DNA from: Bordetella parapertussis
Lineage (GTDB): Bacteria; Pseudomonadota; Gammaproteobacteria; Burkholderiales; Burkholderiaceae_B
Direction of reading: 5' to 3'
Assembly: GCA_945868195.1 (NCBI GenBank)
Contig: CAMBLP010000126.1
Location: 1-5,954, forward strand
DNA: 5,954 nt
This document shows positions 1 to 5,603 of this stretch, one piece after another. A model generated the notes under the pieces. The model was not told where the DNA came from. It made no database searches and saw only the letters and a list, made by a program, of their open reading frames with translations. Position 1 is the first letter of the stretch. Each line of letters starts with the position of its first letter. The position numbers were made by a program, and so were the translations under genes.

Positions 1-15
1 CATTCAACAAGCTAC

Positions 16-129
16 GCTTGACGACCATAGCGAGGTGGTCCCACCCCTTCCCATCCCGAACAGGACCGTGAAACACCTTAGCGCCGATGATAGTGGACGT
101 ACGTCTGTGAAAGTAGGTCATCGTCAAGC
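16..129 (+). rRNA. rrf: 5S ribosomal RNA, complete
   Basis: This is the 5S rRNA of the large ribosomal subunit, 114 nt long. The ends are set by a perfect 9-bp helix I: GCTTGACGA (16-24) pairs with TCGTCAAGC (121-129). Between them lie the conserved 5S blocks 'CCCATCCCGAACAGG', 'GCCGATGATAGT' and 'GTGAAAGTAGGTCA'. The sequence resembles betaproteobacterial 5S genes. It is normally the last gene of a 16S-23S-5S operon; bases 1-15 would then be 23S-5S spacer, but no 23S sequence is in the window. The exact mature ends could differ by one or two bases. Confidence 0.97.
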
Positions 130-139
130 TCTTACCCTC

Positions 140-174
140 AAAACCCCTCTGGCCTTGCCTGAGGGGTTTTGTCT
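140..174 (+). terminator. Rho-independent terminator of the rRNA operon
   Basis: A perfect 10-bp inverted repeat, AAAACCCCTC (140-149) and GAGGGGTTTT (161-170), encloses an 11-nt loop and runs into a T-rich stretch. It starts 11 bp after the 5S gene, so it most likely ends the rRNA operon transcript. Confidence 0.88.
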
Positions 175-183
175 TTGGGCGGT

Positions 184-203
184 TGATATCACAGTGACGT
201 CAC
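184..203. promoter_or_regulatory. Two adjacent palindromes, possible operator
   Basis: TGATATCA (184-191) and GTGACGTCAC (194-203) are both perfect palindromes, two bases apart. They sit in the spacer between the 5S terminator and the membrane-protein gene, upstream of a weak promoter-like pair (TTGTGT at 206-211 and TATGTA at 229-234, 17 bp apart). They could bind a dimeric regulator of the downstream gene. Short palindromes also arise by chance, so support is weak. Confidence 0.2.
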
Positions 204-297
204 CTTTGTGTGATGCGCGTACGCCAATTATGTAAGATAATTACTATGCATCGGTGAGCTACGCAGGTGGACTATTCAGAACACTTGTTGATTATTT

Positions 298-303
298 AAG
301 GAG
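298..303 (+). promoter_or_regulatory. Ribosome binding site that fixes the start at 312
   Basis: AAGGAG lies 8 bases before the ATG at 312. A possible GTG at 303 overlaps this Shine-Dalgarno sequence and has none of its own, so the ATG is the better start. Confidence 0.8.
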
Positions 304-311
304 TGTTGCAA

Positions 312-668
312 ATGTCGAATGAACAAAGTCCAGAAAGCAAACCCCCCATTGATTTGCGCACGCTGACTCATGTTGCCTATGCCCTGTTTGCAATTGGTTT
401 ACTCAGTGGCGGCATGTTTGGTATCGCGACCATTGCGGCGATGGTTTTGCTTTATGTAAAAAGGCCTGACGCAGCCGGTACAGTCTATGCTGCTCATTTT
501 GATTGGCTGATGCAGACCTTCTGGTGGGGATTGCTTGCCCTGGTCATTAGCGGTATCGCGACCTATATTTATATCGGTTGGCTCGGAGTTGTTGCGACAG
601 GAATTTGGATTTTGTATCGTCTGATCAAGGGATGGCTGGCACTCCTAGAGTGGAATGCACCCAACTAA
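312..668 (+). CDS. Small integral membrane protein, DUF4870-type
   Basis: A 118-residue protein of unknown biochemical function. A short polar N-terminus (residues 1-17) is followed by hydrophobic segments at about 19-48, 68-88 and 89-107, suggesting an inner-membrane protein with three helices. The segment YVKRPDAAGT (48-57), followed by 'HFDWLMQTFWW' (62-72), matches the recurring pattern of small betaproteobacterial DUF4870-type proteins (a YVKR..G motif, then HF.W...TFWW). Near the end, 'IWILYRLIKGW' (98-108) is also typical. The length is normal for the family. The gene stands alone between the rRNA operon terminator and a convergent SWIB gene, so context does not point to a function. 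Family assignment is by recalled pattern, not by search. Confidence 0.85.
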   Translation: MSNEQSPESKPPIDLRTLTHVAYALFAIGLLSGGMFGIATIAAMVLLYVKRPDAAGTVYAAHFDWLMQTFWWGLLALVISGIATYIYIGWLGVVATGIWILYRLIKGWLALLEWNAPN

Positions 669-688
669 CAGACCAACACCTTCAATAC

Positions 689-718
689 AAAAAGGGCGCT
701 TATGAAGCGCCCTTTTTT
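689..718. terminator. Bidirectional rho-independent terminator
   Basis: GGGCGCTT (694-701) and AAGCGCCC (705-712) form a perfect 8-bp GC-rich stem with a 3-nt loop. It is flanked by A5 on the left and T6 on the right, so it reads as a terminator on either strand. It lies 20 bp after the membrane-protein gene and 24 bp after the end of the convergent SWIB gene, and probably serves both. Confidence 0.92.
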
Positions 719-742
719 ATCATTTAAAAAAACCAAATCGGT

Positions 743-1162
743 TTATTTCAGATGACCACTGACAATTTTTGTCAGTTCGAACATTGAGACCTGAGCCTTG
801 CCAAACAGAGGCTTGAGCTTTTCGTCGGCATTGATATTGCGACGATTTTTGGGATCTTGCAGGTCATGCTTTTTGATGTAGTCCCAAATCTTTTTCGTCA
901 CTTCTGTGCGAGGCACAGCGGCAGCGCCAATCACGGCAGCCAGCACAGCGCTAGGTGTCAATGCTTTCATGAATGCGGCATTGGGTTTGCGTGCCACTTT
1001 CTTTGCTGCGGGTTTAGCGGCAGCTTTCTTTACCGCAGCTTTTTTCACTGCAGGTTTTTTGGCAGCGACTTTTTTGGCGGCAATTTTCTTCACTGCTGGT
1101 GTTTTAGCAGCGACTTTTTTGGCGACAACTTTCTTTGCGGCTGGTTTCTTGGCGGTGGCCAT
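743..1162 (-). CDS. SWIB/MDM2-domain protein with histone H1-like lysine/alanine tail
   Basis: A 139-residue, very basic protein in two parts. Residues 1-60 are low-complexity Ala/Lys/Val/Pro sequence like histone H1 tails and bacterial H1-like proteins. Residues about 62-138 form a complete SWIB/MDM2 fold, with 'LTPSAVLAAVIG' (68-79), the hallmark 'VTKKIWDYIKKHDLQDP' (88-104), 'RRNINADEKLKPLFG' (107-121) and 'SMFELTKIVSGHL' (126-138). The tail probably binds DNA or RNA without sequence specificity. In eukaryotes SWIB domains occur in chromatin remodelling complexes; the bacterial role is not established, and a nucleoid function is inferred. The start at 1162 is chosen because AGGAGAG lies 5 bases upstream and a promoter lies at 1206-1234. 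An in-frame extension to 1234 would begin inside that promoter. The gene is monocistronic. Confidence 0.93.
   Translation of the reverse strand: MATAKKPAAKKVVAKKVAAKTPAVKKIAAKKVAAKKPAVKKAAVKKAAAKPAAKKVARKPNAAFMKALTPSAVLAAVIGAAAVPRTEVTKKIWDYIKKHDLQDPKNRRNINADEKLKPLFGKAQVSMFELTKIVSGHLK
1062..1124. repeat. 18-bp direct repeat in the SWIB gene tail
   Basis: GCAGCGACTTTTTTGGCG occurs at 1062-1079 and again at 1107-1124, 45 bp apart. It reflects a 15-residue protein repeat: AKKVAAKTPAVKKIA (residues 14-28) followed by AKKVAAKKPAVKKAA (29-43). The spacing is a whole number of codons, so loss or gain of a unit would keep the frame. Confidence 0.85.
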
Positions 1163-1167
1163 GTGGG

Positions 1168-1174
1168 CTCTCCT
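1168..1174 (-). promoter_or_regulatory. Ribosome binding site of the SWIB gene
   Basis: On the minus strand AGGAGAG precedes the ATG at 1162 by 5 bases. This fixes the start at the 'MATAKKPAAKK' N-terminus rather than the longer in-frame reading. Confidence 0.8.
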
Positions 1175-1205
1175 AGTGGAACAGATTAATGTGCACAACG
1201 GGCGC

Positions 1206-1234
1206 AGCATAACGCTTCTCACAGTGAAAGACAA
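1206..1234 (-). promoter_or_regulatory. Sigma70-type promoter of the SWIB gene
   Basis: On the minus strand, TTGTCT (1229-1234) and TATGCT (1206-1211) are separated by exactly 17 bp. Each matches the consensus at 4 of 6 positions. Transcription would start near 1199, giving a leader of about 37 nt before the ATG. Confidence 0.6.
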
Positions 1235-1372
1235 AGAATTTATAGAGAACGTCGCAAAATTGTCTCAAATGACATGGTTGCTTGACCTCCTTGTAAAAAC
1301 CAATAAGTCGTATTCAGAGCAACTCAAGACGGGTAAACTCAGTTTTGTGATCAATTTTCTGACGCTAAAACT

Positions 1373-2560
1373 ATGCAACCAAGATCTCCGCTTGCTGCGA
1401 TTCAAATGTTCCACAAAGAGCTCATGGCGGTCCGAAGGGATTTGCATGCCAATCCTGAGCTCGGTTTCGAGGAGGTCCGGACCTCCGGGATTGTGGCGGG
1501 CGCACTTGCGGCGCTTGGCGTCGAAGTGCATAGAGGGATCGGGAAAACAGGCGTCGTGGGGGTGATTAAAGGTCAGCGCGACGATTCCGGCAAAATGATC
1601 GGACTCCGCGCAGATATGGATGCCTTGCCGATGAGCGAGGACAGCACGGCGGAATATTGCTCAACAGTGCCAGGGATGATGCACGCGTGTGGCCATGATG
1701 GCCATACGACGATCCTGCTCGGCACTGCTAAATATCTGATGCAAAACAGAAATTTCAATGGCACTGCCATTTTGATCTTTCAGCCGGCCGAAGAAGGGCT
1801 GGGTGGCGCGCAAGCAATGATCGAAGACGGTCTGTTTGAAAGATTTCCCTGTGATGCGATTTATGCGCTGCACAACTGGCCGGGCCTGCCTGTGGGCGTG
1901 ATAGGCATCAATCCCGGACCGATGATGGCCGCTTCGGATAAATTTGAAATCACCATTCAGGGACGTGGCGGCCATGGGGCGCATCCCTACCAGACGATCG
2001 ATCCGATCGTGGTGGCGGCCAATATGGTGACAGCTTTACAAACAATTGTTTCAAGAAACGTCCATCCACTCGAAGCGGCGGTGCTGTCTTTTGGACATAT
2101 CCACGCGGGATCGGCTTCGGCCGCAAGCGTGATTCCTGGGCAAGCCAAACTAGTCGGTACCGTACGAACGTTTAGTGATGAGGTGCAAAAAGTGGTTGAG
2201 GCGCGGATGCGCACACTGATCGCGTCGATCGCCGAGGGCTATGGTGCCAAGGCTGAGTTCAAATACTTGCGTAATTATCCTGCCACCATCAACACCTCGG
2301 CTTGCGCACATTTTGTCGCCGATGTGGCAACAGAGCTTTTTGGCGCGGAGCGCGTGGTCCGGGATCTGACCCCTTCGATGGGGTCTGAAGATTTTTCCTT
2401 TATGTTGAAAAAAGTGCCAGGTGCTTACTTTCGCTTGGGTCAGGGTGGTGCCGAGGACGGTCGATTCCTGCATAACCCCAAGTTTGATTTTAATGACGAC
2501 GTGATTCCCGCTGGAAGCGCAACCTTCGCCGCCTTGGTTGAGCGTAGCATGCCTCTTTAG
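1373..2560 (+). CDS. M20-family metal-dependent amidohydrolase (hippurate hydrolase type)
   Basis: A 395-residue cytoplasmic peptidase-M20-type enzyme, expected to cleave the amide bond of N-acyl amino acids such as hippurate or N-acetyl amino acids using two metal ions. The N-terminal 'RRDLHANPELGFEE' (21-34) and 'GLRADMDALPM' (77-87) are typical. Likely metal ligands are Cys106 and His108 in 'MHACGHDGHT', the Glu140-Glu141 pair in 'QPAEEG' (general base and ligand), His167 in 'HNWPG', and His367 in 'LHNPKFDFND'. The inserted dimerisation domain starts around 185 and carries 'GRGGHGAHP' (197-205). 'MGSEDFSFML' (336-345) is also family-typical. The length is normal. The ATG at 1373 has no clear Shine-Dalgarno sequence, but it gives the usual 20 residues before the first motif; starts at 1406 and 1424 are possible. 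It is probably co-transcribed with pyrC. True substrate cannot be read from sequence. Confidence 0.93.
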   Translation: MQPRSPLAAIQMFHKELMAVRRDLHANPELGFEEVRTSGIVAGALAALGVEVHRGIGKTGVVGVIKGQRDDSGKMIGLRADMDALPMSEDSTAEYCSTVPGMMHACGHDGHTTILLGTAKYLMQNRNFNGTAILIFQPAEEGLGGAQAMIEDGLFERFPCDAIYALHNWPGLPVGVIGINPGPMMAASDKFEITIQGRGGHGAHPYQTIDPIVVAANMVTALQTIVSRNVHPLEAAVLSFGHIHAGSASAASVIPGQAKLVGTVRTFSDEVQKVVEARMRTLIASIAEGYGAKAEFKYLRNYPATINTSACAHFVADVATELFGAERVVRDLTPSMGSEDFSFMLKKVPGAYFRLGQGGAEDGRFLHNPKFDFNDDVIPAGSATFAALVERSMPL

Positions 2561-2569
2561 GACGCAAAG

Positions 2570-2605
2570 CTTCATCTTTATCCACCCTTTAACCTTCATC
2601 ATCCA
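2570..2605 (+). promoter_or_regulatory. G-free pyrimidine-rich leader before pyrC
   Basis: This 36-nt stretch contains no G and about 14 C, and fills most of the 47-bp gap between the amidohydrolase stop and the pyrC start. No Shine-Dalgarno sequence, hairpin or terminator is visible there. In RNA it would be largely unstructured. It might help ribosome entry or Rho loading; both ideas are inferences. Confidence 0.3.
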
Positions 2606-2607
2606 GC

Positions 2608-3663
2608 ATGACTCAAACGACGCTCACCATCACACGCCCTGACGATTGGCACCTCCATCTGCGCGACGCCGAGGCTTTGCGCGCCGTGGTTGGCGATACC
2701 GCACGACAGTTTGCGCGAGCCATTGTGATGCCAAACCTCAAGCCTCCTGTCACGACCGCGGCTCTGGCTGTCGCATATCGCGAGCGTATCGAGCAAGCAC
2801 TCGTCGCCGCGGGTGTTCCAGCAGGAAGTTTTACACCGCTCATGACGCTCTATTTGACAGACAGCACCCAGCCCGACGAAGCGGTAAAGGCCTTTGAAAC
2901 GGGCGCAGCGGTCGCGTTCAAGCTTTACCCTGCCGGCGCTACGACCAACTCAGATGCGGGCGTCACGGACCTGTTGGCACGTTGCAGTACGGTATTAGAG
3001 GCGATGCAGCGTATCGGCATGCCCTTGTTGGTGCATGGCGAAGTGACGGATCCTGCGGTCGATGTTTTTGATCGTGAAGCCCTGTTTATCGATCGTGTCA
3101 TGATTCCTTTGCGTCAAGCGTTTCCGGCTTTGAAGGTCGTGTTTGAGCACATCACCACCAAAGAGGGTGTGGACTATGTGCGCGATGCTGAGGGCCCAGT
3201 CGCCGCGACGATTACGGCGCAACATCTTCTTTACAATCGCAACGCAATTTTTCAAGGCGGGGTTCGACCTCATTTTTATTGCTTACCGATACTAAAACGT
3301 GAAGTCCATCGACGCGCTTTAGTTGAGGCTGCGACCAGTGACAGTCCGCGATTCTTTTTGGGTACAGATAGCGCGCCCCATTCCAAAGGGCTTAAAGAGC
3401 ATGCGTGTGGTTGTGCGGGTTGCTATACAGCGCTGCATGCCATGGAGTTGTATGCAACGGCTTTTGATGGTGTGGGCAAGATCGGTAAGCTTGAGGCTTT
3501 CGCCAGCTTTCGCGGTCCGGATTTTTATGGGTTGCCGCGCAATACGGGAACGCTCACGCTGGAAAGAGGTGATTTTCCTATCCCGACGGAGCTACCCTTT
3601 GGCAAGGAAACAATCGTCCCCTTGGCCGCAGGTGAAACGCTTAAGTGGCGTGTACGCGCCTAA
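2608..3663 (+). CDS. pyrC: Dihydroorotase, PyrC (E. coli-type)
   Basis: A 351-residue cytoplasmic enzyme of de novo pyrimidine synthesis that interconverts N-carbamoyl-L-aspartate and L-dihydroorotate. E. coli PyrC is almost the same length (348). The two-zinc site is complete: His15 and His17 in 'DDWHLHLRD', the lysine that becomes carboxylated, Lys105 in '[16 protein letters not shown]', His143 in 'VHGEVTD', His181 in '[12 protein letters not shown]', and the catalytic Asp254 in 'GTDSAPHS'. Likely substrate-binding residues are Arg19 and Asn43 ('MPNLKPPV'). The ATG at 2608 places '[12 protein letters not shown]' at the usual distance from the N-terminus, although no Shine-Dalgarno sequence precedes it. 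It lies 47 bp after the amidohydrolase gene in the same direction, with no terminator between. Its stop codon touches that of the convergent uup gene. Confidence 0.97.
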   Translation: MTQTTLTITRPDDWHLHLRDAEALRAVVGDTARQFARAIVMPNLKPPVTTAALAVAYRERIEQALVAAGVPAGSFTPLMTLYLTDSTQPDEAVKAFETGAAVAFKLYPAGATTNSDAGVTDLLARCSTVLEAMQRIGMPLLVHGEVTDPAVDVFDREALFIDRVMIPLRQAFPALKVVFEHITTKEGVDYVRDAEGPVAATITAQHLLYNRNAIFQGGVRPHFYCLPILKREVHRRALVEAATSDSPRFFLGTDSAPHSKGLKEHACGCAGCYTALHAMELYATAFDGVGKIGKLEAFASFRGPDFYGLPRNTGTLTLERGDFPIPTELPFGKETIVPLAAGETLKWRVRA

Positions 3664-5520
3664 TCAGGATTGACGCGCCTCCAACGCCTCCCAGCGCGCG
3701 AAGTGTTTGAGTAGCAAGGTATCGATTTCAGTCAGCCTTGACTGAATAGAAGTCAGCTTTTCAGGGTCATTTTTGTAAAGCTCGCTTTGCCCCATCTTAG
3801 CGACAAGCGCCTCCTGTTCTTGCTCAAGCTGTTGAATATCAAGTGGAAGTTGCTCGAGTTCTTTGAGCTCCCAAGGGGCGAGTTTGTTTGGGCGCACTTT
3901 GGCAGGTGGGGGTGTTGTGACTGTCGCCGCAGGCGTTGACTTGGCAGTGCCTGAATCGGGCGTATTGCTTGCGACTTGATGTACAGATTTCAGTTGGGCA
4001 ATGGCGGAAGGTCCCTGAGTTGTTTTGAGCTGACGTTCCCAGTCGACAAAGCCGCCGACGTAGTCTTTCCAACGACCATCACCTTCACTGGCAATGGTCT
4101 GGGTCACCACGTTATCCAAAAAAGTACGATCGTGGCTGACAAGCAAAACAGTGCCGGGGTAGTCTTGAAGGAGCTCCTCGAGCAACTCGAGTGTTTCGAT
4201 ATCGAGATCGTTAGTGGGTTCGTCTAGCACCAGGATATTCGCTGGACGCGCAAAGAGTCTTGCCAACAGCAAGCGGGCACGTTCACCGCCTGAGAGGCTT
4301 TTAACGGGCGAATGCGCGCGTGCGGGTGCGAATAAAAAATCACCGAGATAGCTCATCACGTGTTTGCGTGTGCCACCAATTTCAATCCATTCGCTCCCCG
4401 GATTGATCACGTCTGCTAGGGTGGCGTTTTCATCGAGTTGACTTCGCATTTGATCGAAATAGGCCACGCTGAGGTTCGTGCCTAATTTCACTATGCCGCG
4501 ATCAGGTTGCAGGGTGCCGAGGATCAATTTGAGAAGCGTCGATTTACCCGCACCATTCGGACCAATGAAACCGATGCGATCGCCGCGCATGATGGTGGTG
4601 GAGTAGTTGTTCACGACGCAGAGGTCCCCAAAGGACTTATTGACGTTTTCGAGTTCGGCGACGAGCTTGCCTGAGCGCTGGCCTGAGTCGAGCGCGAGTT
4701 GAACATTACCCAGGCGGTCTCGGCGATCCGCACGCTCGCGGCGGAGTTGTTCGAGTCGTCGAACGCGGCCTTCGTTACGAGTGCGACGTGCTTCGACGCC
4801 TTTGCGGATCCAGATTTCTTCTTGGGCCAGGAGTTTGTCGAAGCGCGCATTTTCAAGGCGTTGTGATTCGAGCCACTGCGCTTTGCGAACTTGCCATTCG
4901 GAGAAATTGCCTGGAAAACTCAGAAGCGCACCGCGATCAAGCTCAACGATGCGCGTGGCAATGGAATCCAGAAAGCGTCGGTCGTGTGTGATCACAATAG
5001 CGCTACCAGGCCACTGTTTGAGTGTGTTTTCCAACCATTCGATACCATCGAGGTCAAGATGGTTGGTGGGCTCGTCAAGCAAGAGCAAGCTCGGCTCGTT
5101 GGCCATGGCACTGATCAGTGCTACGCGTTTGCGCATGCCGCCTGAGAGCGTGCCCACAATGGCTTCGGGGGGAAGACCGAGTTTATCAATCAGTGCACGA
5201 ACGCGCGAGGCACGATTCCAGTCTTCGCTTTCAGGATCGTATTCGCCGAACACGGCCTGCTCGATTGTCAGTGTTTCATCGAGCTGTGGCTCTTGTTCGA
5301 CCGTCGCGACTTTGACGTAACCTGCGATGTTGATCGCGCCATCATCAGGTTGTGTGCGTCCATCTAAAAGGCGTAGCAAAGAGGATTTGCCTGCGCCGTT
5401 GCGTCCGATCAAACCGATTCGTTCGTGCGCATGGATGGCAAGGTCTGCGCCGTCTAGCAAAGGATGGTGTCCGTAGGCGAGGTGGACGGCGTTGAGGGTA
5501 ATCAGAGCTTGACTGGACAT
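3664..5520 (-). CDS. uup: ABC-F family ATPase, Uup type
   Basis: A 618-residue soluble protein with two ABC ATPase domains and no membrane segment. ABC-F proteins act on the ribosome rather than in transport. In E. coli, Uup affects translation and ribosome assembly, and its loss raises precise transposon excision. Domain 1 has Walker A GRNGAGKS (39-46), Gln76, signature LSGGM (125-129), Walker B LLLLDEPT (145-152) and His179. Domain 2 has GPNGAGKS (320-327), LSGGE (409-413), ILVLDEPT (429-436) and His463. Both catalytic glutamates (150, 434) are present. The linker carries the Uup-like 'IRKGVEARRTRNEGRVRRLEQLRRER' segment (238-263), which is about where ABC-F proteins contact tRNA. A Pro/Ala/Thr-rich stretch (about 520-545) leads to a C-terminal coiled coil (546-618), the DNA/RNA-binding region of Uup. 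No good Shine-Dalgarno sequence precedes the ATG. A minus-strand -10-like GACAAT lies at 5556-5561 without a convincing -35. The gene diverges from rnpB. Confidence 0.96.
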   Translation of the reverse strand: MSSQALITLNAVHLAYGHHPLLDGADLAIHAHERIGLIGRNGAGKSSLLRLLDGRTQPDDGAINIAGYVKVATVEQEPQLDETLTIEQAVFGEYDPESEDWNRASRVRALIDKLGLPPEAIVGTLSGGMRKRVALISAMANEPSLLLLDEPTNHLDLDGIEWLENTLKQWPGSAIVITHDRRFLDSIATRIVELDRGALLSFPGNFSEWQVRKAQWLESQRLENARFDKLLAQEEIWIRKGVEARRTRNEGRVRRLEQLRRERADRRDRLGNVQLALDSGQRSGKLVAELENVNKSFGDLCVVNNYSTTIMRGDRIGFIGPNGAGKSTLLKLILGTLQPDRGIVKLGTNLSVAYFDQMRSQLDENATLADVINPGSEWIEIGGTRKHVMSYLGDFLFAPARAHSPVKSLSGGERARLLLARLFARPANILVLDEPTNDLDIETLELLEELLQDYPGTVLLVSHDRTFLDNVVTQTIASEGDGRWKDYVGGFVDWERQLKTTQGPSAIAQLKSVHQVASNTPDSGTAKSTPAATVTTPPPAKVRPNKLAPWELKELEQLPLDIQQLEQEQEALVAKMGQSELYKNDPEKLTSIQSRLTEIDTLLLKHFARWEALEARQS

Positions 5521-5568
5521 GTTTGATGCGGCTGCAATGAGAAGTTAAGTCCGCTATTGTCGCAGGAG

Positions 5569-5595
5569 TTGCCCTTGACCGTATGGCCTTACAAT
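5569..5595 (+). promoter_or_regulatory. Candidate rnpB promoter
   Basis: TTGCCC (5569-5574) and TACAAT (5590-5595) are 15 bp apart, slightly short for sigma70. The -10 element is a good match and would start transcription about 5602-5605, just where the RNase P RNA is expected to begin. A nearer TTGACC (5575-5580) is only 9 bp from the -10 and cannot be its partner. Confidence 0.5.
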
Positions 5596-5603
5596 GGACA
5601 CGC

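Noticed and set aside
35..235. 66-codon open frame on the plus strand
   Set aside because: It lies across the 5S rRNA and its terminator and has no plausible ribosome binding site or recognisable protein.
303..311. GTG start three codons upstream in the membrane-protein gene
   Set aside because: The GTG overlaps the AAGGAG that serves the ATG at 312.
1163..1234. N-terminal extension of the SWIB protein to an ATG at 1234
   Set aside because: The extension starts inside the -35 element, has no Shine-Dalgarno and adds non-homologous sequence; the ATG at 1162 has AGGAGAG.
906..1565. 219-codon plus-strand open frame opposite the SWIB gene
   Set aside because: It is the antisense reading of the Lys/Ala-rich tail, which gives an artificial Ala/Phe-rich protein, and then runs into the amidohydrolase gene in a wrong frame.
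4781..5320. 179-codon plus-strand frame inside uup
   Set aside because: It is antisense to the first ABC domain and linker of Uup, whose motifs are all intact in the other strand.
5575..5580. TTGACC as the rnpB -35 element
   Set aside because: It is only 9 bp from the TACAAT -10 and there is no other -10 at 16-18 bp.
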